Shown: piece after piece, positions 33,391 to 43,544 of the stretch
Layout of the letters: every line of letters begins with the position of its first letter
Position numbering within the stretch: the stretch's first letter is position 1
DNA from: Nocardioides terrigena
GTDB lineage: Bacteria; Actinomycetota; Actinomycetes; Propionibacteriales; Nocardioidaceae
NCBI RefSeq assembly: GCF_003047265.1
Contig: NZ_PZYY01000010.1
Location: forward strand, 1 to 64,000
Length of the DNA: 64,000 nt
Direction: 5' to 3'
Program-made: the position numbers and the translations under genes
The notes under the pieces: generated by a model
Told to the model about the DNA's origin: nothing
The model's database searches: none
Seen by the model: only the letters and a program-made list of their open reading frames with translations

Positions 33391-34142
33391 AGGACCGTTT
33401 CAAGGGGCCGATCCTCGAGCGTCGCGGCCAGGTCGAGGAGGGCACCACCGACCAGCGGCTGCTGGACTCGCGCGGCTCCGCCGACTGGGTGCACACCGAT
33501 CCGTGGCGCGTGATGCGGATCCAGGCGGAGTTCGTCGAGGGCTTCGGCGCGCTGGCCGAGATCGGCCCCGCGATCGGGGTCTTCGGGTCCGCGCGCACCC
33601 GGCAGGACGCGCCCGATTACGGCATCGCCGAGCAGGTCGGACGCAGGCTCGTCGAGGAGGGCTTCGCGGTCATCACCGGCGGTGGGCCCGGAGCGATGGA
33701 GGCCGCCAACAAGGGGGCCAGCGAGGCCGGGGGCGCGAGCGTCGGCCTCGGCATCGAGCTGCCCTTCGAGGCCGGCCTCAACCAGTGGGTCGACAAGGGC
33801 ATCAACTTCCGCTACTTCTTCGCCCGCAAGACGATGTTCGTCAAGTACGCCCAGGGCTTCGTCGTGCTGCCCGGGGGGCTCGGCACCTTCGACGAGCTCT
33901 TCGAGGCGCTGACCCTCGTCCAGACCCAGAAGGTCACGTCGTTCCCCGTCGTCCTGATGGGGGTCGACTACTGGAGCGGCCTGCTCGCGTGGCTGCGCGA
34001 CACGGTGCTGGCCGAGGGCAAGATCAACGCCGCCGACCTCGACATGATCACGCTGACCGACGACGTGGACGAGGCCGTGGCGATGATGGTCGCCGCCCGC
34101 GCGGACCGGGTCCCCACCCCCACCCCCGAGCGGCCGGAGTGA
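33387..34142 (+). CDS. LOG family protein (TIGR00730, Rossmann fold)
   Basis: 251 aa. It contains both LOG motifs: GGGPGAMEAANKGA and PGGLGTFDELFE. LOG enzymes are nucleoside-5'-monophosphate phosphoribohydrolases; the plant and mycobacterial members release active cytokinin bases. An N-terminal 55-residue extension (KDRFKGPILERRGQVEEGTTDQRLLD) is typical of the actinobacterial dapE-linked group. Coupled to dapE by ATGA overlap. Confidence 0.9.
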   Translation: MKDRFKGPILERRGQVEEGTTDQRLLDSRGSADWVHTDPWRVMRIQAEFVEGFGALAEIGPAIGVFGSARTRQDAPDYGIAEQVGRRLVEEGFAVITGGGPGAMEAANKGASEAGGASVGLGIELPFEAGLNQWVDKGINFRYFFARKTMFVKYAQGFVVLPGGLGTFDELFEALTLVQTQKVTSFPVVLMGVDYWSGLLAWLRDTVLAEGKINAADLDMITLTDDVDEAVAMMVAARADRVPTPTPERPE

Positions 34143-34146
34143 CCCG

Positions 34147-34464
34147 ATGACCTGGTTCTTCGCCATCCTGATCGTGCTCGCCATGGGCGGGGTCGCGGTC
34201 GTGGCGTCCGGGCGCGGCGGCTCGCTGCCGGAGGCGTACGACGACCGCCCCGACGTACGCATCCCGGCGGACGGTCCGCTGTCCAGCGACGACGTGCGCG
34301 GGGTGCGCTTCTCGCTGGGGCTGCGCGGCTACCGGATGTCCGAGGTGGACGCGCTGCTCGAGCGCCTCGCCACCCAGCTGGACGAGCAGGCGGCCGGTCC
34401 CGCAGGTGCACCTGCCGAGGACCCCGCCGCGCGTCCCACGCGTGGCGACGGCGACCCGACCTAG
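34147..34464 (+). CDS. membrane-anchored DivIVA-domain protein
   Basis: 105 aa. An N-terminal membrane helix (about 3-20) is followed by the short DivIVA-type segment VRFSLGLRGYRMSEVDALLERLA at about 55-77 and a disordered tail. DivIVA-like proteins mark curved membrane and poles in actinobacteria. It starts 4 nt after the LOG gene, so it is in the same transcript. Confidence 0.78.
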   Translation: MTWFFAILIVLAMGGVAVVASGRGGSLPEAYDDRPDVRIPADGPLSSDDVRGVRFSLGLRGYRMSEVDALLERLATQLDEQAAGPAGAPAEDPAARPTRGDGDPT

Positions 34465-34478
34465 GGCACACTGCGCGG

Positions 34479-34904
34479 ATGTCCACCGAGATCCTCGTCT
34501 ACATCCTCACCCCGCTGGCGGCGGTGGTCGTGGTGTTGACCCGGCTGCGGCTGGCCAGGGGCGATGCCGTCGCCGGCCAGTTCCAGATCAGTGAGCGTCT
34601 GCTGCTGGTCCACACCGTCGCGGGCACGATCGCGCTGCTGCTCTGGGTGCTCTTCCTGGCCTTCCCCGAGGACTCGTTCCTCGGTGGCTCCGTCGTCGGG
34701 ATCGTCGCCCTCGGCTTCTTCTGGCTGACCGTGATCGCCGGGCTGCTCATCCTGACCCGGTGGCTGCCCACCCGGGGCCGTCACGCGGACGACCGGGCGA
34801 CCGACGGCTGGAGCAAGGGCCCCGGCCTCTCGATCCTGGCCCACGTCGGCCTCTTCGTCGGGGTCAGTGTCTTCACCTACGCCTACCTCACCTCCGCGGT
34901 GTGA
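34479..34904 (+). CDS. integral membrane protein, unknown
   Basis: 141 aa with four predicted membrane helices (about 5-20, 45-62, 70-92 and 118-137) and short loops. No motif recognised. Same direction and close spacing as its neighbours; its stop overlaps the start of the M14 peptidase gene (GTGA). Probably part of the dapE transcript. Confidence 0.68.
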   Translation: MSTEILVYILTPLAAVVVVLTRLRLARGDAVAGQFQISERLLLVHTVAGTIALLLWVLFLAFPEDSFLGGSVVGIVALGFFWLTVIAGLLILTRWLPTRGRHADDRATDGWSKGPGLSILAHVGLFVGVSVFTYAYLTSAV

Positions 34905-35692
34905 GGCGCCTCGTCCCGCTCGTCGTGGGCGGACTCCTGACGGCGGTGCTGGTCGGCGCGCCCGCGGCGCCGGCGTCGGTCGGCCCGGCGGCGACGACCA
35001 CCTCGTCACCCCACGCCGCGTCGGCGTACGCCCCCACCGACCGCCGCCCGGCGGTCGTCGAGCACCGCGTCATCGGTCGCTCGGTGCGCGGTCGGCCGCT
35101 GCACGCGTGGCGGCTCGGTGAGCCCGGCAAGCGCCGGGTCGTGCTGCTCTCGACGATGCACGGCAACGAGCCCCACACCCGGCAGATCCTGACCAGCCTG
35201 CGCGACGGCCGGCCGGTCCGGGGGATCGACCTGTGGGTCGTGCCCGTCGTCAACCCCGACGGCCTCGCCCAGCGCACCCGGCGCAACGCCCGGGGCGTCG
35301 ACCTCAACCGCAACTTCCCCCACGACTGGGCCGACCTCGACGGCAACTACGAGTCGGGACCGCGGCCGGCGAGCGAGCCGGAGACCCGTGCGGTGATGGG
35401 GTTCCTGCGGCAGGTCCGTCCTCGCCGGGTGCTGAGCTTCCACCAGCCGCTCAACGGCGTCGACACCGACACCAAGGACGCGCGCTTCGCCCGCCGGCTC
35501 GCGCGGGCACTGCGGCTCCCGACGACCACCCTAGACTGCGGCGGCCTGTGCCACGGCACCATGACGAGCTGGTACAACGCCCGCTTCGCCGGCGCCGCGC
35601 TCACCATCGAGTACGCCGCCCGCCCGCCCCGGCACCGGATGGTCGTCGAGGCGCCGCGCCAGCTGCTGGGGGTCCTCGGCGCCCGTCGGTGA
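34901..35692 (+). CDS. secreted M14-type zinc carboxypeptidase (murein peptide amidase-like)
   Basis: 263 aa. A signal peptide covers about residues 1-26. Zinc ligands H87 and E90 (HGNE) and H181 (SFHQP) fit the M14 pattern, with NPDG (118-121) and LNRNFP (135-140) as the substrate-binding motifs, and IEYA near the end holds the catalytic Glu. The compact form without propeptide resembles MpaA, which cleaves the gamma-D-Glu-DAP bond of peptidoglycan peptides; this would fit its nearness to DAP genes but is inference. Confidence 0.82.
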   Translation: MRRLVPLVVGGLLTAVLVGAPAAPASVGPAATTTSSPHAASAYAPTDRRPAVVEHRVIGRSVRGRPLHAWRLGEPGKRRVVLLSTMHGNEPHTRQILTSLRDGRPVRGIDLWVVPVVNPDGLAQRTRRNARGVDLNRNFPHDWADLDGNYESGPRPASEPETRAVMGFLRQVRPRRVLSFHQPLNGVDTDTKDARFARRLARALRLPTTTLDCGGLCHGTMTSWYNARFAGAALTIEYAARPPRHRMVVEAPRQLLGVLGARR

Positions 35693-35716
35693 TCCCGGGA
35701 AGCACCACCCGCCCGG

Positions 35717-36514
35717 TCAGCGGCCGTGGAAGGTGGGCTTCTCCTTCGCCATGAAGGCGTCGACGGCGGCGAGGTGGTCCTCGGTGCCGCCGGTGAGGGC
35801 CATCTTCTCCGCCTCGAAGGCCAGCGACTCCGCGAAGGAGTGCGACGAGGAGTGCTCGACCGCCTGGCGGATGGACCCGAAGGCGACGGTGGGACCGGCC
35901 GCGAGCCGGACCGCCAGCTCACGCACCGTGGCGGCGAGCTCGTCGGCAGGCACGACGTGGGTGGCCAGCCCGAGCTCGAGGGCCTCGGTGGCCGGGACCG
36001 TGCGCGGGAAGTAGAGCAGCTCCATGGCCCTGCCCCGGCCCACGAGGCGTGGCAGCGTCCAGCTCGCCCCGGTGTCGCACGAGAGCGCGACCCCGGCGAA
36101 GGACGTGTTGAAGGCGGCCGAGTCCGCCAGCACCCGGAAGTCGGCGGCGAAGGCCAGGCTCGCACCGGCGCCGGCCGCGACGCCGTTGACGGCCGCGACC
36201 ACCGGCTTGGCCATCGTGGCCAGGGCCAGCACGGTGGGGTTGTAGTGCTTCTCCACGGTGTCGGACAGCGGCACGCTGGTGTCGCCGCGCAGCCCGGCGA
36301 GGTGCTCCTTGAGGTCCTGGCCGACGCAGAACGCCCGGCCGCTGCCGGTGAGCACGACGCAGCGCACCTCCGGGTCCGCGGCCACCTGCTGCACGCGCTC
36401 GAGCAGCAGGTCCTTGGTCGCCACGTCGAGGCCGTTCATGGCGTCGGGACGGTTGAGGGTGATCGTGGCGACGCCGGCGTCGACGTCGAGGAGGACAGGA
36501 TCGGTCGAGGTCAT
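35717..36514 (-). CDS. enoyl-CoA hydratase/isomerase family, PaaG-like
   Basis: 265 aa crotonase. The oxyanion loop is in SGRAFCVGQDLKEH and NGVAAGAGASLAFAADFRV. The classical hydratase Glu pair is not present; instead ALSCDTGASWTLPRLVG has the Asp typical of PaaG (epoxyphenylacetyl-CoA isomerase and related isomerases). With a paaX-family regulator directly upstream, a role in phenylacetate or related aromatic-acid catabolism is likely, but no other paa genes are in the window. Confidence 0.82.
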   Translation of the reverse strand: MTSTDPVLLDVDAGVATITLNRPDAMNGLDVATKDLLLERVQQVAADPEVRCVVLTGSGRAFCVGQDLKEHLAGLRGDTSVPLSDTVEKHYNPTVLALATMAKPVVAAVNGVAAGAGASLAFAADFRVLADSAAFNTSFAGVALSCDTGASWTLPRLVGRGRAMELLYFPRTVPATEALELGLATHVVPADELAATVRELAVRLAAGPTVAFGSIRQAVEHSSSHSFAESLAFEAEKMALTGGTEDHLAAVDAFMAKEKPTFHGR

Positions 36515-36531
36515 GGCCGCAGTCTGCCCGA

Positions 36532-37317
36532 TCAGGCGGGGGTGAGCGTGCGGGCCACGAACGCCTCGGAGGCGGACGCCAGCCGGCCGGCCTCGCGGCG
36601 GAAGTAGTCGGTCGCCCGGCGACCGGCCCAGTCGTCGGGCAGCAGCTCGCGGGGCAGCCCCGGGTCGGTGAAGAGGAACTTGCGCCACTCGTGGACCAGG
36701 TGGAAGCGGGCCGCGAAGGCCGCCTCCTGGGGGTCGTCGTGGGCGGCGAGGTGCGCCTGGACCGAGGCGGCGGCGTCGTCGAGCCACGCGGCGTACTCCG
36801 CCCCGATGGCCTCGATGTTCCAGGCCCGGACCGGAGAGTCCGGCGGGTCGAAGTCGGTCGCCCGCGCGGTCGTGGCGCCGGCGCCGGCCCGGGCGAGGGT
36901 CTCGCCCAGCTCGGCCCGCACCCACGGGCTCACCCAGACGCGGTCGTCCAGCTCGGCGTACCCGAGGTAGGGCAGGTCCCGCAGCACGGCCGCCCGCACG
37001 GTCCGGGAGGGGAAGGGGTCCAGGAACAACAGCTGCCAGCAGCCGTCCCACCGCGTGTCGCGGCGGCGGTAGATGCGCTCGGACGCCTCCTCGAGCCGGC
37101 GGATCGCCTGGGGGGTCGCGGCGTACCCGCGGTGGCCCTCCACGGTGGCCGGCTCGAGCCAGCCCTGCGACACCATCCGCGAGATGGCGGTGCGGACCGC
37201 AGGAGCGGCGATCCCGATGGGCGCGAGGAGACGCACCAGGTCGGCCACCGCTGCCCGGTGTCCGCGGGTGCGCAGGTGGTCGCCGTAGACGTCGAACAGG
37301 GCGGACCTCGCGTGCAT
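36532..37317 (-). CDS. paaX: PaaX family transcriptional regulator
   Basis: 261 aa. N-terminal winged helix (DLVRLLAPIGIAAPAVRTAISRMVSQGWL) followed by the PaaX central and C-terminal domains (WDGCWQLLFLDPFPSRTVRAAVLRDLPYLGYAELDDRVWVSP; ending with the FHLVHEWRKFLFTDPGLP block). PaaX represses phenylacetate catabolism and binds phenylacetyl-CoA. The ATG at 37317 starts the family N-terminus SALFDVYGDHLRTRG. It is upstream of the paaG-like gene with 17 nt between, one operon. Confidence 0.88.
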   Translation of the reverse strand: MHARSALFDVYGDHLRTRGHRAAVADLVRLLAPIGIAAPAVRTAISRMVSQGWLEPATVEGHRGYAATPQAIRRLEEASERIYRRRDTRWDGCWQLLFLDPFPSRTVRAAVLRDLPYLGYAELDDRVWVSPWVRAELGETLARAGAGATTARATDFDPPDSPVRAWNIEAIGAEYAAWLDDAAASVQAHLAAHDDPQEAAFAARFHLVHEWRKFLFTDPGLPRELLPDDWAGRRATDYFRREAGRLASASEAFVARTLTPA

Positions 37318-37389
37318 GGTCGGAGTCTGCCAGCCCCTGTGGTGCCCATCACCTGCGACATGGGGGATAATGGATGTAGAACGACTTCG

Positions 37390-37411
37390 TCGAGGTGGCA
37401 TGCCGCCTCGA
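37390..37411. repeat. 22-bp palindrome in the 5' region of the DUF3117 gene
   Basis: TCGAGGTGGCA / TGCCGCCTCGA is a palindrome with one T-G pair, 57 nt upstream of the DUF3117 ATG. A GATAAT -10-like hexamer lies at 37366-37371, so the palindrome would sit just inside the leader. It may be an operator or an RNA hairpin. Confidence 0.5.
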
Positions 37412-37467
37412 TTTCGCATGTGGAGCCACGCGGCCCACTGAGCTGAATCAGGAAGAGGGTTGCGCCG

Positions 37468-37635
37468 ATGGCCGCCATGAAGCCCAGGACTGGGGACGGA
37501 CCGCTCGAGGTCACGAAGGAAGGTCGTGGCATCGTGATGCGCGTCCCGCTCGAGGGCGGTGGACGCCTGGTGGTCGAGCTCAACGCCGACGAGGCGGGTG
37601 CCCTCGGGGACGCCCTCAAGGACGTCGTCGGCTGA
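37468..37635 (+). CDS. DUF3117 domain-containing protein
   Basis: 55 aa; this is a short gene easily missed. The sequence (MAAMKPRTGDGPLEVTKEG..., ending ALKDVVG) matches the highly conserved actinobacterial DUF3117 family from first to last residue. AGGAAG lies 11 nt upstream. Family function is unknown. Its stop is 2 nt before the pepA GTG start. Confidence 0.92.
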   Translation: MAAMKPRTGDGPLEVTKEGRGIVMRVPLEGGGRLVVELNADEAGALGDALKDVVG

Positions 37636-37637
37636 TC

Positions 37638-39169
<1,532 letters not shown>

Positions 39170-39173
<4 letters not shown>

Positions 39174-39508
39174 GGGGCCTCACGGTGCGCTGGTCGCTCG
39201 TCGACGCCCCCGAGGGGGTCGAGGACGCGCTAGCGTCGTACGTCGCGGAGACCTCGCACGCACGCTTCACGGGCATGGCCGGGCTGGCCTTCAAGACGTG
39301 GCGGATGCGCCGCGGCGAGTGGTTCGAGGGGTCCTACGTCTTCGGCTCCGACGAGGCGCGGGCTGACTTCCAGCGCGCGTTCGTCGAGGGTGCAGCGGAG
39401 GCGCCCGGCTCGCAGATCATCGGCAGCCCACCGATCCTCGTCGAGGAGTGCGACATCGTCGCGATCGCGGAGGGCTGGGACGGCTTCAGCGCCGCGTCGC
39501 GCGCCTGA
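39170..39508 (+). CDS. small protein of dimeric alpha/beta barrel type, unknown
   Basis: 112 aa. The order of elements (VRWSLVDAPEGVEDALASYVAETSHARFTGMAGLAFKTWRM...YVFGSDEARADFQRAF) suggests a ferredoxin-like barrel as in YdhR/antibiotic-biosynthesis monooxygenases. No active-site residues can be assigned. Coupled to pepA by ATGA overlap. Confidence 0.68.
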
Positions 39509-39541
39509 GCGACCTGCCGACCCGGACGGGCCGCAGGTCGC
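39509..39541. terminator. bidirectional terminator
   Basis: Perfect 9-bp stem, GCGACCTGC / GCAGGTCGC, with a 15-nt loop between the stops of two convergent genes. Outer partial repeats CCTGAG / CTCAGG extend it. Confidence 0.7.
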
Positions 39542-39550
39542 GCGTCGGCC

Positions 39551-40201
39551 TCAGGCCTCCGGGGACCAGATCTTCTTGGCGCAGACCAGCCCGTCGCCGA
39601 CGGGCAGCAGCACCGACACGAGCGAGTCGTTGTCGGCGATGGAGCGGCCGAGGTCGCGGATCGCCACGGTCTCCTCGTCGCGCTGCGCCGGGTCGGCCAC
39701 CTTGTCGTGCCACAGCGCGTTGTCGAAGGCCACCACGCCACCGGGGCGCAGCAGCCGCAGCGCCTCGCTGAGGTACTCGGCGTACTCGCGCTTGTCGCCG
39801 TCGCAGAAGACCATGTCGTAGTGGCCGTCGGTGAGACGTGGCAGGACGTCGAGCCCGGCGCCGGCGATGGTGCGCGCCCGGTTGGCCGGGACACCGGCCT
39901 CGCCGAAAGTCTCCTTGGCCAGCCGCTGGTGCTCGGCCTCGATGTCGACCGTGGTGAGGACGCCGTCGGCACGCATGCCGCGCAGCAGCCAGAGGCCCGA
40001 CACCCCGGTGCCGGTGCCGATCTCGACCACCGCGCGGGCGTCGAGGACGGAGGCCAGGAAGCGCAGCGCGGCGCCGGCGCCCGGGCTGACGGGGACGACC
40101 CCGACCTCCTCGGCGCGGGAACGGGCGGACGCGAGGACCTCGTCCTCGGCGACGAACGCCTCGGCGTAGGTCCAGCTCGCGGGCTTGATCGGGGTGGTGA
40201 T
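39551..40201 (-). CDS. SAM-dependent O-methyltransferase with apparent ATC start codon
   Basis: 216 aa from ATC. Rossmann methyltransferase of the CCoAOMT-like family: motif [17 protein letters not shown], acidic [41 protein letters not shown]. The frame between the TAG stop near 40264 and motif I has no ATG, GTG or TTG until GTG at 40033, which would delete about 55 residues and start at motif I. ATC at 40201 has AGGAGG 5 nt upstream and gives the length of the M. tuberculosis homologue beside sigE. The divergent position to sigE is conserved. Confidence 0.8.
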   Translation of the reverse strand: MTTPIKPASWTYAEAFVAEDEVLASARSRAEEVGVVPVSPGAGAALRFLASVLDARAVVEIGTGTGVSGLWLLRGMRADGVLTTVDIEAEHQRLAKETFGEAGVPANRARTIAGAGLDVLPRLTDGHYDMVFCDGDKREYAEYLSEALRLLRPGGVVAFDNALWHDKVADPAQRDEETVAIRDLGRSIADNDSLVSVLLPVGDGLVCAKKIWSPEA

Positions 40202-40330
40202 GGTGGCCTCCTGGGTCGGACACGCACGGCAGCCGGGCCGCGTGCATCGAGTGCGGCGACTCTATCGCGCACCAGCCGTCCCACCACCCGGCAGCACGGG
40301 TGGGCCGCAGACGCTCGCGGTCGGTCTCAG

Positions 40331-40357
40331 GGAACACCGGGCCCCGCTCCTCCGTTG
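40331..40357 (+). promoter_or_regulatory. candidate SigE-type ECF promoter of sigE
   Basis: GGAAC (40331-40335) and CGTTG (40353-40357) are separated by 17 nt, close to the SigE consensus GGAAC-N16-19-cGTT. It lies 127 nt upstream of the sigE start in the right direction, suggesting autoregulation. The rest of the 282-nt gap 40202-40483 shows no gene. Confidence 0.55.
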
Positions 40358-40483
40358 TCGAGGTGTACCGGCCGATTCCCAGCAAGGCGGGGGCCGGCTC
40401 ACAGGGTTCTCTCAGGACCGCTCCCTAGGTTGAGGAAGGCCAGAGCACTGTTCAAGCGCCACACCACCCAGCAGGGGGCAGCC

Positions 40484-41089
40484 GTGGACCACTCCACCGA
40501 CACCACGGACTCCGGTCCCGCGCACGTCGGCGCCGTGCCCACCTGGGACGAGGTCGTCGAGCAGCACTCCGACCGCGTCTTCCGCCTCGCCTACCGCCTC
40601 ACCGGCAACCGGCCCGACGCCGAGGACCTGACGCAGGAGGTCTTCGTCCGGGTCTTCCGCTCCCTGGACTCCTACACGCCCGGCACCTTCGAGGGCTGGC
40701 TGCACCGCATCACCACCAACCTCTTCCTCGACGGCGCCCGCCGCAAGCAGCGGATCCGCTTCGACGCGCTCTCCGACGAGCGCGCGGCGCGGCTCCAGAG
40801 CGCGTCGCCGGCGCCCGACGCGGCGTACGCCGACCAGACCTTCGACGACGACATCGAGAGCGCGCTCGCCACCCTGCCGCCCGACTTCCGCGCCGCCGTG
40901 GTGCTGTGCGACGTGGAGGGCCTCACCTACGAGGAGATCGCCGAGATCATGGACGCCAAGCTGGGCACCGTGCGCTCACGCATCCACCGCGGTCGCGCCA
41001 TGCTGCGCCGCGCCCTGGCGCACCGCGCGCCCGTCGAGGGTCGGGAGCGGTACGCCGGCCCGGCGCTGGCCGACGAGGTCGCCCGGTGA
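40484..41089 (+). CDS. sigE: RNA polymerase ECF sigma factor SigE
   Basis: 201 aa. Region 2 (about 24-90: [33 protein letters not shown], then [15 protein letters not shown]) and region 4 (about 135-185: [41 protein letters not shown]) are typical of the mycobacterial SigE group for envelope stress. The GTG at 40484 follows AGGGGG. The next two genes, anti-sigma and HtrA protease, follow the M. tuberculosis order sigE-rseA-htrA. Confidence 0.92.
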   Translation: MDHSTDTTDSGPAHVGAVPTWDEVVEQHSDRVFRLAYRLTGNRPDAEDLTQEVFVRVFRSLDSYTPGTFEGWLHRITTNLFLDGARRKQRIRFDALSDERAARLQSASPAPDAAYADQTFDDDIESALATLPPDFRAAVVLCDVEGLTYEEIAEIMDAKLGTVRSRIHRGRAMLRRALAHRAPVEGRERYAGPALADEVAR

Positions 41090-41646
41090 GCCACCTGGGT
41101 TCCCGCGTGAGCGCGCTGCTCGACGGCCGGTTGCCGGCCGCCGAGGAGGAGCGCCTGTGGGAGCACGTGCACACCTGCCACCCCTGCCGTGACCTCGTGG
41201 AGCGTGAGGGGTGGGTCAAGACCCAGCTGGCTGGCCTCTCCTTCGACTGCGGGGGTGCGCCGGACCGGCTCAAGGACTCGCTGCTGTGCCCGACGTCGGC
41301 GCTGCGCCCGGAGGCGTTCCCGACCACGTCCCGGCCGCGGCACCGCGGGCTCGCCCTGATCGGCGGCGGCGCGGCCGGTGCCGCGGTCGTCGGCGTGCTC
41401 GCGCTGGGCGCCGCCGGCTCCCCGCAGGTCGAGCGCCGCGCCCCGGTCAGCGACCTGAACCGCCCGGTGACGACCTCCAACGTCGATCCGCAGAGCCGCC
41501 CCGTACGCCGCCCGCGCACCCCCGCGCCGACCCAGGTGTCGGCCTCGCGGTCCGCCGGCGAGAAGTCCGGCCAGGAGTCCGGACAGGCCCGCTCCGTGCG
41601 CCACCTGCTCGACGGGCTGGGCGCGCGGGGGACAATGGCCCCGTGA
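41086..41646 (+). CDS. rseA: anti-sigma factor, zinc-associated (RseA-like)
   Basis: 186 aa. The HxxxCxxC zinc motif is H27-VHT-C31-HP-C34 within an N-terminal ZAS domain. One likely membrane segment follows at about 87-107 ([21 protein letters not shown]), then an Arg/Ser/Pro-rich tail. It is predicted to hold SigE until envelope stress. GTG start overlaps the sigE stop and its own stop overlaps the htrA start, so the three are coupled. Confidence 0.88.
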   Translation: MSHLGSRVSALLDGRLPAAEEERLWEHVHTCHPCRDLVEREGWVKTQLAGLSFDCGGAPDRLKDSLLCPTSALRPEAFPTTSRPRHRGLALIGGGAAGAAVVGVLALGAAGSPQVERRAPVSDLNRPVTTSNVDPQSRPVRRPRTPAPTQVSASRSAGEKSGQESGQARSVRHLLDGLGARGTMAP

Positions 41647-43208
41647 GCGACCAGGAGCACCCGGACCACCGCCTGCCTGCCCAACCCGACCCGCAGCCCG
41701 ACCCGCTGTCCGACACCGGGCACGGTGCGGGCAACGGCGACGCCGACGTCAACACAGACGGTGACGCCGGGGAGCCGACCCAGCCGATCCCCGGCTGGAC
41801 GCCGCCCACCCAGGCGCCGGCAGCTGCTCCGGAGGCCACGCCCGTCCCGGGCCCGCAGGTCCCTCCGCCCGCCTCGCCCTTCGGGCCCCCTCCCGCGGGC
41901 GCCCCTACCGACCCGACCGCGTCGACCGACCCGACCGCGCCGCCTCGCCAGGGGCCGGCCCCGCTGTCCCCGATCCCGCAGCAGTCGTGGGGACCGGGCG
42001 GCACCGCCCCCTCCTCGTCCGAGCGACCGTTCGGAGGGTTCTTCACCGGGGAGCCCGCCACGGCCCCGATGCCGGTGCAGCCCACGGTGCAGCCCACGGA
42101 CGGCCGTCGTCGGGTGTCGCGCTGGACCTGGCCGGCCGTCGCCTTCCTCGCCCTCGTCGTGGGCCTGCTCGGCGGGTTCCTCGGCGCCCTGGGCTTCGAC
42201 CGCCTCGGCGACGACAACGGTCGGTTCGAGGGCGGGCTCGACGCCGTCCAGACGCGGGACTCCGCCCCGCTCGACGCCGACAACGGCTCGGTGCCTGCCG
42301 TCGCCCAGGCCTTGCTGCCGAGCACCGTCCAGATCATCGCGGCCTTCGGCGGTGAGGACGGCGGTGCCACCGGGTCGGGCTTCGTGCTCGACCGCCAGGG
42401 CCACATCGTGACCAACAACCACGTGGTCGCCTCGGCCGCCGAGGACGACGGAACGATCCGGGTCGTCGACTCGGAGGGCACCCGCCACGACGCGACCGTG
42501 GTCGGGCGCAGCCCCGTCTACGACCTCGCGATCCTCCAGGTGGACGAGGTCGAGGGCCTCGTCCCGGCCGCTCTCGGCGCGTCCTCCGTGCTCAACGTCG
42601 GCGACCCGGTCGTCGCCTTCGGCTCCCCCCTGGGCCTCAGCCAGACCGTCACGTCGGGCATCGTCAGCGCACTCAACCGGCCGGTGACCACCGGCGACTC
42701 CGACAACGAGTCGTCGTACATCAACGCGGTCCAGACGGACGCGGCCATCAACCCCGGCAACTCCGGCGGACCGCTGGTCAACCTCGCCGGCGAGGTCGTG
42801 GGCGTCAACTCCGCCATCGCGACCACGGGTGGCAGCCTCACGGGCGAGTCGTCGGGCAACATCGGGGTCGGCTTCGCCATCCCGATCGAGCAGGTCCGCA
42901 CGACGGCCGACCAGATCCTGGCCACCGGGGAGGCGCGCTACCCGGTCATCGGAGCGCAGGTGCGCACCGGCGGCGGCGACTCCGAGGGTGCACTCATCAC
43001 GCAGGTCAACGACGGCACCCCCGCGCAGGACGCCGGCCTGCTGGAGGACGACGTCGTCATCCGGGTCGACGGCGCCCCGGTCACCGACGGCATCGCCCTG
43101 ATCGTGGCGATCCGCACCCACCAGCCGGGCGACACCATCGAGTTCACCGTCCGTCGTGACGGCGAGGAGCGCACCGTCGAGGTCACCCTCGACGGCGAGG
43201 TCGGCTGA
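41643..43208 (+). CDS. htrA: HtrA-like serine protease with PDZ domain
   Basis: 521 aa. A long Pro-rich cytoplasmic N-terminus (1-155), one membrane helix (about 162-184), a trypsin-like domain with H260 (NNHVV), D294 (YDLAIL) and S374 (GNSGGPL), and a C-terminal PDZ domain (about 425-515). The layout matches mycobacterial HtrA/PepD types acting on misfolded envelope proteins. Third gene of the SigE operon. The PDZ domain ends the protein. Confidence 0.92.
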   Translation: MSDQEHPDHRLPAQPDPQPDPLSDTGHGAGNGDADVNTDGDAGEPTQPIPGWTPPTQAPAAAPEATPVPGPQVPPPASPFGPPPAGAPTDPTASTDPTAPPRQGPAPLSPIPQQSWGPGGTAPSSSERPFGGFFTGEPATAPMPVQPTVQPTDGRRRVSRWTWPAVAFLALVVGLLGGFLGALGFDRLGDDNGRFEGGLDAVQTRDSAPLDADNGSVPAVAQALLPSTVQIIAAFGGEDGGATGSGFVLDRQGHIVTNNHVVASAAEDDGTIRVVDSEGTRHDATVVGRSPVYDLAILQVDEVEGLVPAALGASSVLNVGDPVVAFGSPLGLSQTVTSGIVSALNRPVTTGDSDNESSYINAVQTDAAINPGNSGGPLVNLAGEVVGVNSAIATTGGSLTGESSGNIGVGFAIPIEQVRTTADQILATGEARYPVIGAQVRTGGGDSEGALITQVNDGTPAQDAGLLEDDVVIRVDGAPVTDGIALIVAIRTHQPGDTIEFTVRRDGEERTVEVTLDGEVG

Positions 43209-43457
43209 TCAGTCGGCGTCGCCGCGACCGGCGTCGCTCTCCACGAACGGGTGGTCGGAGACGAACGTCTTGGTCTCGGCGTACATCCGCTCGATGAACC
43301 GCTCCAGCTCCGCACCCTCGACGCGCCACTGCCCGCGCCCGCCGATCTTGATGGCGGGCAGGTCCCCCCGGCGGACCAGCGCGTAGACCTGGGCGCTCGA
43401 CGTGTTGAGCACCTCGGCCACGTCGGCCAGGGTGAGGAAGCGGGGGGAGTCCGGCAT
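43209..43457 (-). CDS. BldC-like helix-turn-helix protein
   Basis: 82 aa. MerR-like/excisionase-type winged helix: RFLTLADVAEVLNTSSAQVYALVRRGDLPAIKIGGRGQWRVEGAELERFIERMY, the pattern of BldC developmental regulators. The ATG at 43457 gives the family start. It is convergent with htrA (stops adjacent) and divergent from the SAF/CpaE-like pair, which it may regulate. Confidence 0.87.
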   Translation of the reverse strand: MPDSPRFLTLADVAEVLNTSSAQVYALVRRGDLPAIKIGGRGQWRVEGAELERFIERMYAETKTFVSDHPFVESDAGRGDAD

Positions 43458-43544
43458 GGGGCCATGGTGCCAAACTCCGTGCCCGAGGGGTACGACGACC
43501 CGGTGCCTGTGGACGAGCAGGTGTGCGATCGCGTCCGGGTGGAC

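Noticed and set aside
37395-37637. Extending pepA upstream to an in-frame ATG at 37395
   Set aside because: That frame runs through the DUF3117 gene, which is a strongly conserved real gene; the GTG at 37638 fits the aminopeptidase family.
40033-40201. Starting the O-methyltransferase at the internal GTG (40033)
   Set aside because: This would remove the N-terminal helices of the family and start within the SAM motif, without a Shine-Dalgarno; the ATC with AGGAGG fits better.
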